Below are positions 47,142-58,049 of a DNA stretch of 64,000 bases, piece after piece. The position numbers and the translations under genes were made by a program. Every line of letters begins with the position of its first letter. Position 1 is the stretch's first letter. Source of the stretch: Arctopsyche grandis (Eukaryota > Arthropoda > Insecta > Trichoptera > Hydropsychidae); NCBI RefSeq assembly GCF_051622035.1, contig NC_135365.1, forward strand, positions 29,078,001 to 29,142,000. The letters are read 5' to 3'. The notes beneath the pieces were generated by a model. The model ran no database searches. It was not told where the DNA came from and worked only from the letters and a program-made list of their open reading frames with translations.

Positions 47142-47452
47142 AAGGCTTCGCTCGGTATTTGTAATATTAACCACTTAAATTTATTTGAATAGCTTTATTT
47201 TATATAAATTACTTTATTTATATAAAAACAAACATATATACTAATTCTCTTTCTAAATTATATGTATACCAGAATCCGGCACCTGCTTAAACATGGTGAA
47301 TCTAATAGTATTCGCCCCGGAGCCTCTCCCCCCCCCCCTCCCGGGGCGAATTTATTAGAATCGAAATTGATTTGTTTTCGACTCTCAACGAACAATACTT
47401 ACATACATATTTAAATATTAAGTCTCTTTCGAAATTATATATTAGATGTACC
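47142..47452 (+). mobile_element. Interspersed repeat family D, two joined partial copies
   Basis: The first part (47142-47265) starts AAGGCTTCGCTCGGTATTTG. The second (about 47270-47452) has GCTTAAACATGGTGAATC and ends AAGTCTCTTTCGAAATT plus ATATATTAGATG. Inside the second, TCTAATAGTATTCGCCCCGG (47301-47320) pairs with 47341-47359 around a C-rich loop. Confidence 0.6.
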
Positions 47453-47855
47453 TATACATATATAGGTACATATGCATATGTTTGAACACAAAATATATGA
47501 GGATATATATACATATGTATGTACGTGTGTCTAATATAATAGATCCCATATATCTATGTACATATATAATAGCACTTGCAGCTTTCGAGGATTCGCAATA
47601 TTCGCGTAGTCGAGGACTAAAATAAAGATTTAGGTGCAAATGTCGTGCACCGGCACCAGCTTACTAGCAATTATCCCGACTGGGATCGGGATCGGGATCG
47701 TCCACTGGGACTCAATTAATTATTTTTTATTTCCCAACGTGAAACCGCCCTAACGTGAGTCGAACATTTGCTTAATTTGAAAATTTAAAAAAACGCGCCT
47801 ACCTGTATTTTAATATGCACGGAAAGACACATTAATTACATACATAACAAAAATT
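47453..47855. other. Spacer with CATATG runs
   Basis: TATATACATATGTATGTACG runs, then a GC-richer stretch with three GGGATC units (about 47681-47699). No gene. Confidence 0.45.
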
Positions 47856-48500
47856 CTATTGATAACTGGCTTACCTCGATAAAATAAACGAATTTTTTTT
47901 ATTAATCCACAAGAATAGTCGAAATATGATGTCGAAGTGGAATTTTATTTAATTCTCATATAAATATAATTTAATATATTATCCCTATTAATTCAATTCA
48001 GATTCGTGTAAATACGAGTAAACACTAGTACGAGCTTTTTGCTCGCAATTTTACCGATTTAAAGTTCAGCACACTTCCAATTTACCCTTTTAAACGAAAA
48101 CAACAAATAGTGTGGTCAGAACACTATCTTAATAAACATGTTTCAATAGAAAATACTCAATATAAAATGGTAATAACAGTGGGAAAAAATCCCAAGTGAA
48201 AATACGTACTTTTGACTTTTGATTTGAACTGGAGATACTTGAAAGCTGAAAAGTACTAAAAATGGAAGATAAAATACCCAACTATAGATTCCAATATTAA
48301 TTTTGAATAGGAAATTGACAGATTTTGAGACATCGACCGAACAACACCAAGATATAGAAAAATCGCGCGATTTAAAAAACACATATATCTCTGAATCTCG
48401 AGCCAATCAACATTTTCTATTACAAGATTCGTGTTTACTGGGCATAGATCTATAAGAAAAGTCATATCTCGTCTCTGAACCATTTTTCGTGTCAAACAGT
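47856..48500 (+). repeat. Interspersed repeat family E, copy 3
   Basis: Aligns with 34176-34829 over nearly the whole length, including the upstream GGCTTACCTCGATAAAATAA part, and with 22965-23460. It ends near TTCGTGTCAAACAGTGTTA. Confidence 0.82.
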
Positions 48501-48713
48501 GTTATTAAATATAATGAGCTATGTATTTTAAATTTAGACAACCTTTGAAGTAACTTAAGTTTAAAAATAAAATTAATATTGGAAGAAACACAAATACCTT
48601 ATTTAGCGAATTGACTCATTAAATACATATATGTAATTGGGATTTACGTGGGAGCTGTTTGAAAATATATGTTCATTTAAAATAATAATTTGAGCAGTAA
48701 TTATTGACACACT

Positions 48714-48950
48714 CCAAATTCAACATGTAAAAAATCAAATTCAACATTTTATAAATCAAATTCTACACATTTAAACTTAAATTCAACATTTTAAAAATAG
48801 AAAAAACTTTTACAAATCAAATGCAACACTTTTCAAATTAAATTCAACTTCTTCAAATCAAGTCATATACTTTTAAAATGTAATTCAACATTTTACAAAT
48901 TAAATTATACATTTTACAAATTAAATTATACACTTTACAAATCCAATTCA
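48714..48950 (+). repeat. AT-rich minisatellite, 20-24 bp unit
   Basis: About ten irregular units of CAAATTCAACATTTTACAAA type. The strand is nearly free of G. It lies about 210 bp beyond a family E copy. Confidence 0.8.
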
Positions 48951-50187
48951 ACCATAGGAAATGCATTCCTTAAAATTGATAAATTTTAAAATGATTTTAT
49001 CTCAATGAAGTTAACCATGATTCCGAATTTTATATCCAAATATTATGATTATTAAAACCTGAAAAATCCATTTTCATAATTTTGAACTATTATTAAATCA
49101 AAAAAATGCAGCCATTTTAAAAGTTATCCATTTGTTAGTTTTACATTTAAAAAAAGTATGTGTGAAACAATTTTTCATTTTTATTTTGAAAATGTCTCTT
49201 TTCGAGTTTGGGGGGCTTCTTAATATGTGAAATAACTAAAGGAACTCACTATAATTAAATACGGATATTTATAAACAGCCATAAATTTATAAAAATACAG
49301 TGAAAGATTTCTTTGCGTCTTGAATTTGACATCTATTTCAAATGTGCTTATTCATATGTATGTATATATGTAAATATGTGCTTATCAAATTAGTTTTTCT
49401 GCCAACTAGGGCTAGGGCTATCCCACCTTAAAGGATTCGTAGTTTGCACTGAAAAAATAAATATTTATTTTTATATAAAAAGTTCGATTCCGGGTTTCAT
49501 TCCGGCAAAAAATAACGGTAATTCCGGTTTTCGGTTCAGTTCCGGTTCGAGGCCCTGATCCTATATTCTACTTGACAAGAATTTGAATATGCACATAAAT
49601 AATGGAAAATAATATGTACGTATGTGTATATGTATGTACGTTTTCAATCCCTAAAAGGGTCATCATTTAATATTACATTGATTTTTAAGTCACTTACGCA
49701 GTTTTTACACTCGACCTCCCAGATTGGATTACTCGGAAGAGGAACTTTAGCCGGATTCGATGCGGGCAGAGATACGGGGTCAAGATTTCCCGGGAAGTCT
49801 CGGGAAATCCCGTTGCGGAGATGTGTGGTTTTATAGCGGATTTAACCGGAACGGAAACGGTTGTTTGCGAAGAAGCTCTGAAGCGCGAGCTTTTAAGCTC
49901 GCTCCCGTCGTTGTCGAGAGATTTCATTCAATATTGATCTTATTATTGAAAATACATTAAATATATTATATACAGAGCTTTACCGGAATATATATCATAT
50001 ACGTATATATCGGTTATATGTATATATCGGTTCGCATTTCCTTTCCGATCCGATTTTATCGACTCGAACGGTTTGAAATGGAGTGCGAGCAACGCTTAAC
50101 GTCATATTCGTTCACCATCCGAAATTTAAAATGATTTCACATGATGCGTATATAAAATTCGTTCAATTTCTTTTGAAATTATCCAAA
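48951..50187. other. Unique region
   Basis: A GC-richer block at 49690-49930 contains TTTCCCG / CGGGAAA pairing around 49788-49808 and overlapping frames on both strands with no recognised domain. Confidence 0.4.
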
Positions 50188-50400
50188 AATGGTTAGCGTG
50201 TAACGCTTTCAACTGAAGGGGCATGGGCTCATTCCCCCACCTGGTGTTACTTGCCAGACCTTGGATATATGTGACTTCAGGTCGATTGCTTCCTATGAGA
50301 GTTTGCGAAAAATATCTGAATTCATTGTTAAAGCTGTTCCACATAATCGGCAACCTATCATGTTTCTCGAAAATTCAAGCTACATATGTATGTAAAAATT
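50188..50400 (+). repeat. Diverged SINE, 3'-truncated
   Basis: A head with ATGGTTAGCGTGTAACGC and a degraded box B, then body (CTTGCCAGACCTTGGATA, GTCGATTGCTTCCTATGAG, GCTGTTCCACATAATCGGC). Confidence 0.7.
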
Positions 50401-50640
50401 ATTGCAAACTAGTATTATAAGTAAAAAAAACTACCTATGTACCTACCTACATATAAACAATATAAAACAGCAATGGAAAAATTAATTTATTAATTTTCAG
50501 TAGATGGCGCTAAATGCTCGTGGCACTATTTTCCAAGAGAAAATTTTGATAGCAAACAATATATATACAGGTTTTTTCCCGACTCTACCACCCAAACCTC
50601 ACTTACAAAGTCTCTTTCGAAATTATATATTAGATTTATA
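50401..50640 (+). repeat. Interspersed repeat family F fused to a family D end
   Basis: AACTACCTATGTACCTACC and TTCAGTAGATGGCGCTAAAT match 34020-34105. The last 40 bases (ACAAAGTCTCTTTCGAAATT then ATATATTAGAT) are the terminal sequence of family D. Confidence 0.55.
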
Positions 50641-50659
50641 AATGTCTCTATGATACTGT

Positions 50660-51390
50660 ATAAAAAAAATTCGGATGTGACCAAACCATGACTTTATCTA
50701 TGTATTTGGGGAATACAAAAAGGTCACAAAACAAATTTCGACACTAATTAAACATACATACACGTCCACACATACCGGTTATGAGAGAGTTTTCGATACA
50801 AATTGAGCGCAAATGTAGGGAAATTTAGACAAGATAAAAGTTCTAATTCCGGTTGTCGGATTTTGTTCGAAATTTTTTATTACTTAAAATCACTATAATT
50901 ATTATACACATTAAATATCAAGAAAATAAAAATAAATTAAAAGGTCAAAATAAAATAATGAAATATTGTTTACTAAAAATGCTACGAATTCTGACCAAAA
51001 CCTTATCAGCTCTAAGTTAGTACATAAAAAAAAAACAAATATAAATTTTCAGTTTGATACGTTCAGGGGCTTGGAAAGAATCTTGGTCACAACATTTTTG
51101 ACTTTTCTAAGAGGAAAAAAATCCCACTTCCGGTTTATTTAATTTAGTGATTTTTTTTTATTTTCATCTCATTGATACAATAATCATACTTGACTTTTTT
51201 CGTGAAGAGCACACATGTATAAAAAGTTGAAAAAAACAGTGGAAGAAAAATCGAACAAGAGTAAACTGCCACTTCTGGTTGACGGACGCTTACTAAATTT
51301 TATATATAAAATACACACATACTAACACACACACACAGACACCCACACACAATTTTTTTCTAGATCATAAAAACGTGATCAGTGATCGTT
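50660..51390 (+). repeat. Interspersed repeat family G, copy 2
   Basis: Longest copy. Shared stretches: TTCGGATGTGACCAAACC, CACACATACCGGTTATGAGA, CCCACTTCCGGTTTATT, GTGGAAGAAAAATCGAACAA. Ends in a CA-rich run. Confidence 0.78.
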
Positions 51391-51479
51391 TCTAAGTTAG
51401 AATCAGTCAATACTTCGAGTTCGAATTTTCACATGATCATAAAACTTCATGTATTATTACTACGTACATACATAGATAA

Positions 51480-51575
51480 AGTAATAATTATTTATCGATG
51501 TTTTTTCAACTGGCCAGAAGTTGCATTACGTTTACCCGTCAAAACTTCCTGGTATATGCATATGTATAAAAAATA
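51480..51575 (+). repeat. SINE 3' end fragment
   Basis: TATTTATCGATGTTTTTTC then a decayed stem-loop (GGCCAGAAGTTGCATTACG ... AAAACTTCCTGGTA). Confidence 0.6.
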
Positions 51576-52369
51576 TATATGTATGTTTGCTTAAAGCCTC
51601 GCATGCCTTGCACCACTACTTCCTTCATGCTGTGAGGAAAATCGATTTAAAAAAAAATTTCACTCACACTTACTCGTTATTATTCATATAAAACAGACAT
51701 GATATCTCCTTACTTTGATGTATGAATAGTTTTAAAGCAGTTTTCTGTTTAAGACAGTTTCTGATTAATTTATATACGAGCTAAACTTACAATGTATGTA
51801 TATGTGTAGATGAGTAGGGGAGTAGAAGTGTGCTCGTGATAGATCATCAGGAAGTTGTGAGGTTTCGCAATCGAATGAAAATTCGAGAAAAGCCTCGAAT
51901 AAATTCACAAGACGGGAAAAGTGCGATACTCCGCGCCAAGGAAAAACTTAATTAAATTACTGTCTCTCTCCCGCCCTGTGATTGACTTCGTTACGCTCTT
52001 TTCCAACGGGGAAACCTTCGACTTTTAATGCAGGGGATGCAAGTGATGTATCGAATCGTCTGGTTCTGCTTCGTAGTAATTGAATCAGTTTGAAAAAATA
52101 AACACGTCCGTACAAACATATATGGCTTTGAAAGAATGAAAATTCACACCCACACAAACCGAGCTTCAGAACAACGGTGTGGTTTTCCCATTTATATGTA
52201 ATCCGTTTGAATTAGTGGTGTAATGTTCTTTGGATACTAGCCGCTTTTCTTTGAAGATGAAACTAATGCAATTTATATGCGAATGAATTGTCTATGAGCA
52301 TTTTTTTAATCACAGCTTGATCTGATTGATTTGCTTTTCATTCTCGTGCGCTCTTATTTAATAGCTCTT
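51576..52369. other. Unique region
   Basis: GC-richer between 51840 and 52080. No gene or repeat recognised. Confidence 0.4.
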
Positions 52370-52630
52370 TCGTAATTTTTCTGATTTAGCAATTAGCTTT
52401 TCCTATCCAATTTTCGATTCTAAACCTTGAGTTATTGTTATATCTCACGTTTCACCAGATTTCTCTCCATACATGTCTCTGTGGATGATAATTGAATTTA
52501 AAAATCGTATTTTTACATGAAATGTGTTATTGATCGTATTTTTGACGTTGTTTGTATTGTCTGACCATAGATGTCAGGTTTTGTTTAAATTTTTGTAATA
52601 ATTATGTATTTGCACGATTTATTAAAATAA
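52370..52630 (+). repeat. SINE subfamily fragment
   Basis: Matches the middle of the minus-strand SINE at 54115-54618 (ATGTCTCTGTGGATGATAA, AATCGTATTTTTACATG, TGACCATAGATGTCAGGT). The head and 3' stem-loop are not recognisable. Confidence 0.65.
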
Positions 52631-54114
52631 AAAAATGAGATATGATTTATAAAACACCGGACAAATATACAGACACGCTTTTATTTGTATAAAGTAAATA
52701 TATGTTTTGGGTGTTTGGTGACTTTAACAGTTGGGCAAAGATGCGCCTTGGAAAAACAAGACTTTATTTTCATCTAAGGGTTGTTTTACGACTGCGGGGC
52801 TAATAGAAAAACACACACACATCCAGATTTGTTATATTACGCACGTAACTTGCTTCCGAAAAGTAATAACATCGAAAAATTAAGGTTACACAAGTCAGTA
52901 TGAAAGTTTAGTTAAATTGTAGCACTTGGTATAAATGAAATTAGATTTACTTTTTACACGGTTAAATTGGGTACTTTTACATATACGATCAAATATTCAT
53001 GATTGAATTTCAATGTAGACCCTTTTTCAAAAGCATATTTGACATGTATAATTAAATTTTCCTTAAAATTTCAAGTTGGTCTTTTGAATATGAAGGCATG
53101 CATTAAATTATACCTACATATATGATGTGATTTTCCGAAAATTTTCGATTGAATACAAGCCTATTGATGAAAGTTTCACAGTTTATTTTTAAGTACATTA
53201 AATCATTAAAATTGCACCTCGTAAATTTTATTTCATATACATCATTAGTTCGCGGAAACGACTGACGTCATACTGAATATATCATGAATACGAATGCAGT
53301 ATGCGTTTTGCAATTTGATCGGGAAAACGAGTCGCATCCATCAATGTATATCGCATTTCCTTCGAGTTCAATCCAATTTATTTTTTTCAGATATAAATTT
53401 CCTCGTTCCATAATGGTAATAATATTAAATCAATGAAAATATACAAAATATAATGCATTTTAAAATACAATTGCAATCATTCGTAATAATTAGTATGCAC
53501 TGAGCAATTCACACTCACATATATGGGGTCATAAATAAATTTAAATCTAAAAATGTAAATATTCTTTATCGAATGTTAGGTTTGAATTGAAAATTTGGAC
53601 TTCGAGTGTTCTCTAAACGGACACGATACAAAGAATGGCCTCCTCGCGCAATTTCCTCAATTAACAATGGCTAATTTTCCAATGTGCTCGGACTAATGTA
53701 ATTGGCGCGCCACGTTTCGAGCGTAAATACAACCGCGTCGAGAGTTTTCCCGATCAGTCGATTGAATTTTCCGGTTTGCATTTTCGAAGCAACTCGTTTT
53801 ATTGCGCGTTGGATGTTGCAACGGAAAATTCTCGAACTGCGTTTGCAAATTTTCACGGAAAATTTTCCGCTGCTAGTCATACAAGAGCGGGCGTATTCGT
53901 GATAATATTCCTTTGTCGCGTTTGGCATTTTCTGGAAATATTATTATATACATAATATATAATACATTCAAACTTATACGAGACGACACACAATTTTCTT
54001 TATGATATTTTTGAATTTACTGTATATAATACATCGCCTATACTATATACATAGATAATACATAACAATTAATTATCTTAATTATTCATATAGAAAAATA
54101 TGTATATATTTATT
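52631..54114. other. Unique region
   Basis: CpG-containing stretches at 53255-53345 and 53690-53940. The frames there (53671-53928 minus, 53702-53902 plus) overlap each other and have no recognised motif. Confidence 0.4.
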
Positions 54115-54618
54115 TATTCTTACAATTTCGCCATAGTGACATTACAGATTAGCTCCAGGTCGTTACTATGGCCAATTTATTACAATACATTGAAAACTCA
54201 TAATTAACGAGACATCTAAATACATAATTATTACATACATACACACACATGTAAATCGAAACAATACCTGACATCTATGGTCAGATATTACAATCATCGT
54301 ATAAATACGATTAATAACATTTTTCATGTAACAATACGATTTTTTTACATTCAATAAACAACCACAGAGACATATATGATTAGAAATCTGGCAAAACCTG
54401 AAATATAACAATAACTCAACAAAAAATTGGGAAGGAAAAGCCAATGTTACAGGAACCATTTCAATGAAAATCAGAAAAATTGCCAAATTCTGATAAGAAA
54501 CGATCGACCTCGACAAACCAAGGTCTGGCCAACAACGAGACTCTCAGTTGGAATCGAACCTGTGACACTGAGCATTAAATAATTAAATACTCAACACTAG
54601 ACCACGCTGCTGGTTATA
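54115..54618 (-). repeat. SINE, third subfamily
   Basis: In minus sense: head AACCAGCAGCGTGGTCTAGT then GTTGAG, box B GGTTCGATTCC, body, GACCATAGATGTCAGGTATT region, then a 3' stem-loop (about 54133-54173) with arms CCATAGTAAC / GTCACTATGG and a loop ending CTGTAAT. This is the third stem sequence on the same stem-loop plan. Confidence 0.82.
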
Positions 54619-54977
54619 TATGTAGGATCTGTTAGGAGACATACGTAGGTGGTGAAGTAAAGGGCAGAAGAAATACTATCTCATTGGGCAGTTTAAGATA
54701 GTATTTGTTCAGTGGAGCGCCACAAAGAAATTTCCGTTGCGTCACATGTTACCAACCTCATCATTCATTCTACTCATGCGTGCCAGCCTAATCATTCATA
54801 GACGCATTCTTCTAGGTTAGAAAACCGTATCCCAAATATGTAATATTAAAAGTAATACATTTGCAAACATTAATATTGCGATCAAATCGGTTATTACGAG
54901 ATTCAAAGATGTTGAACTATGTATTGGTCAATTTAAGCTATTGGCCATCCAGAATACTATTCCATATCTTGTATATA
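54619..54977. other. Spacer
   Basis: No gene or repeat family recognised. Confidence 0.45.
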
Positions 54978-55137
54978 TAAGCCAACAGCACAGGTCGGTC
55001 GTTAAGCTTCTGCTTAACACCGAGAGGCGCCGGGTTCGATCCCATGAGCTGACCTCGATTGAAAAGAGTTTTTCCGAGTACATCTGTAGTGCTGCTGGTC
55101 AGACTTGGATATTTGTGACTCCAGGTTGATCTTTTCA
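54978..55137 (+). repeat. SINE head, left half of an inverted pair
   Basis: Head AAGCCAACAGCACAGGTCGG to the CTCCAGGTTGATC segment, then a break into (TTCAA)n at 55133-55157 where an opposite-strand SINE begins. Confidence 0.82.
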
Positions 55138-55159
55138 ATTCAATTCAATTCAATTACAA

Positions 55160-55512
55160 TTACAATGCAGCATTTTTATTAGTTGTTTAAGTCGTTGAAT
55201 TGCGAGACACTGAAAAACTCGCAAATTAACGAGACATCTATGAATTGTACATACATTTTATTGTACATAAATCATACTCAAATAGTGGTGACATTTGTAG
55301 TAGGTAGGAAGGATTTTTATACAATTTTTTTTCCGGGAACCGTTTCAACAATGAAATCAGAGAAAATTGGCAAACTCTGATAGGAAACGATCAACTTGGA
55401 GTCACAAATCCAGGTCCGACCAACAGCATACTCTGAAAAATTCATTTTCATTCAGGGATTGACCCCGGCACCTTCTTGACGCTAAGCAGAAGCTTAACTG
55501 CTGGCTAATATG
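55160..55512 (-). repeat. SINE, right half of an inverted pair
   Basis: In minus sense it runs from the truncated head (CAGCAGTTAAGCTTCTGC) through the body to the AATGCTGC segment just before where the stem-loop should be. The junction with 54978-55137 is a short CAATT repeat. Confidence 0.82.
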
Positions 55513-56011
55513 TATATATGTAAATAAATAAATAATGAATGGGAGAGACCGGATTTGATTGTCACACTTAGTTGTAAAAACGCTAAGCTGCTGTCAAATT
55601 GTATGGATATATGCATGTGTATGTATACATATATGATTAGAGATTATGTCCTAAATCACGAATAAAACACATGGTGGTCGTTTTCTTTGGTTCACCTTGT
55701 ACGTGTACGTACATATGTAGTTATTTGCAAGATCGCATTGCTCGTCTTGGGTTACACGGAATTAATTCGGCAGCCGTTTGATCGCACACTTAAGCCAAAT
55801 TGTTCGGCATCGGTCCCCGTTCGCATAATTAAATTTAACAACCGACCGAGGTTTACTACCCCTGACATGACATACGGGTACGCCTTGAGACGTCGACGAT
55901 TCGTTTAATACGCCTGGGAAGAGCGATGCGTCGGAGCCGTCAGATGTGACGGATACTGAACGATCGAATATCGCATGACCGCACGTTTGAAATCTATTTA
56001 TCTATGTATAA
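55513..56011. other. Unique GC-richer block
   Basis: 55690-55980 is CpG-rich for this window. The plus-strand frame at 55687-55908 has no recognised motif. Confidence 0.35.
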
Positions 56012-56235
56012 AACCAGCAGCGTGGACTAATCGAGCCCGTGACCACTATGCTTCCGAACATAGTGGTCACGGGTTCAAGTCCCACCGGTTGCTGCCGGCC
56101 AGACCTTGGTTTGTGACTCCAGGTCGATTGTTTCCTATCAAAGTTTGCCAATTTATCTGATTTTCTTTGAAACGGTTCCATCAAATTGGCAACCTTTACC
56201 CATTTTTACGAAGGCGTGATATTTTGTTGGTAATT
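56012..56235 (+). repeat. SINE with palindromic head
   Basis: Head AACCAGCAGCGTGGACTAAT, then GAGCCCGTGACCACTATG (56033-56050), an 8-nt loop and CATAGTGGTCACGGGTTC (56059-56076), then AAGTCCC (box B) and the body to GGCAACCTTTACCCATTTT. The arm pair is perfect except for one G-T pair. Confidence 0.85.
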
Positions 56236-56394
56236 AGGGCTAAAACAAACGTGCTCATGAACTCCCCCCTCTCGAGAGCTGTTCGACTAACTTACTGGCA
56301 CATTCCTTGGACCTCTTCAATACTAGCTATGTTAAGTAGGTCGAGCACAACCTACATAGCACGATATAATTATCATTCTTATTTATTTGTTATT

Positions 56395-56520
56395 TACTAT
56401 ATATCAGAATTTGCAAATTTATTTGATTTTCATTGAAACGTTTCCAACAAATTGGCAATATGTGCCCATTTCTCGCAATTTTCGAGTTTTTAGCATCTGA
56501 ATTTCGCTGATTGCATGCGC
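56395..56520 (+). repeat. SINE body fragment
   Basis: TATATCAGAATTTGCAAATT, CATTGAAACGTTTCCAACAA and TTTTTAGCATCTGAATTTCG match the alternative-head subfamily body. It restarts the segment already present in the copy at 56012. Confidence 0.7.
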
Positions 56521-56625
56521 CAATGAAATGTTTGAATATGTTCATATAGAATGTACCAAAGAATACTGTCCGTATTTACGTTGCCGGCACACGTTTTGGG
56601 CTAATATGTATAGTGATTCTGATTT
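56521..56625 (+). repeat. Short repeat shared with about 30530-30615
   Basis: CATATAGAATGTACCAAAGA, CTGTCCGTA and GTTGCCGG occur in the same order at both places. Class unknown. Confidence 0.6.
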
Positions 56626-56857
56626 TTCGATGATTTTCATTTCTCGAGAAATAAGAATTCTCAATTTAGCTTCTGAGAATGCTCAAGAAATTTTGATAGA
56701 TGAAAAAATGTATATAACACAGTAAATTATCGTTTATTCGACATTAATGGATTCAAGAATATATGTTTTCGCATTATTGGAATGTATTTGTTGTATTCAT
56801 TTGTTTTTTTATTAAATTTCTATGAACCGAAAAAAAATAATATTATTTAACGACCGA

Positions 56858-56917
56858 CCAATCACAAACGTTTTTGACCAATCCAGCCAATCAGATGCGT
56901 CTTTGACGACAGCCAAT
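56858..56917. promoter_or_regulatory. Cluster of four CCAAT motifs
   Basis: CCAATC at 56858, 56878, 56887 and 56913 within 60 bp, three of them as GCCAATCAG or ACCAATC, next to AAACG and GACGC motifs. CCAAT boxes bind NF-Y and occur in clusters upstream of promoters. No TATA box or gene can be tied to it here. Confidence 0.3.
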
Positions 56918-57636
56918 CAGAAACGAATTACAGACGCCGTTTCGGTCTTACGTACATAAGATTTAAATAAAATGAAAGTGAAATGTCGAAAAATGTTTCA
57001 GTTTATTTACTTTACAATAGTCGAATTTCCCGTCGGACAAAATTGGAAAAAATTTTGAAGGAAAACTCAATAACGGAAAATGACTTAGTGTGCGCTCGTA
57101 AAATTTTATTGTATTTTTGTTTTATCGCTGACCAATTTAGACCCTTTTTTTGAGACAACTTCTTCATAATTTCATCGTCTCGCTGTAACAAATTGTATTA
57201 TTGTTTTTCTATAAGGCTCACATTTTTTTTTTATTATTTTAATAATTCATTTCAAAATTAAGTCTTTTATATATGTATTTATATGTATAACTTTTTATTG
57301 TGGAGATAAATTAAAATATTATAGGTCAAAATGAATGACGCATCATCTTAAGCATTGCTTTGACATCTACATATGTACATATGTAAGATTTAGATTGAAA
57401 TTTAAAATACATACATATAAATTGTGATTTTATATTATTTTTGAACTTTTCTATTTGTCGTTTTGCAAAGTTTTTCTATTTGAATTTAGCCGACTTTTTC
57501 TTTCTTTGTATAAATATTGAGAGAAATGTCACAGACAGGTCATATACAATATAAAAAGTACAAATGGGAAAAATATAACTGCACACATTCATACATAAAT
57601 AAATATTACGCACGTATGTATATATAGGTATACTAG
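56918..57636. other. AT-rich spacer
   Basis: No gene or repeat recognised. Confidence 0.45.
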
Positions 57637-58049
57637 CTGTATTACCCGGCTTCGCTCAGTATTTATAATATAAACCGCTTAAACATGACTAATCTAATAG
57701 TAAACATTTTATATAAAAAAAAAAAAATTAAAAAAAAATCCATTGAATCGAAAAAAATCAAATCGACGCATATGAATCAAAAAAAAAATTAATCCAATAA
57801 TTTGTTCGATGATGGCTGCGCCCCCCTGAGCCCCCTTCGGGGCCCCATGGGACTACACCCCTTGCGTCCCCGTGGGGGTGAATCCATTGAATCGAAAAAA
57901 ATCAAATCGACGTCTATGAATTGAAAAAAAAAATCGAATCACGTGTTCGATGACGTCACCGATCTACGGACGACGAACGAACGAACCAAGGATACATACA
58001 TACATACATATATATATACAAAGTCTCTTACCAAATTATATATTAGATA
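57637..58049 (+). mobile_element. Interspersed repeat family D, best-defined copy
   Basis: Begins ACTAGCTGTATTACCCGGCT then TCGCTCAGTATTTATAATAT, includes CATGACTAATCTAATAGTAA, and ends ACAAAGTCTCTTACCAAATT then ATATATTAGAT. The inside repeats CATTGAATCGAAAAAAATCA twice (57741, 57883), on either side of a GC-rich patch (57819-57880). Confidence 0.68.

Noticed and set aside
48714..48950. CRISPR-like array
   Set aside because: Units are irregular, AT-only and lack distinct repeats and spacers; a minisatellite in a eukaryotic setting.
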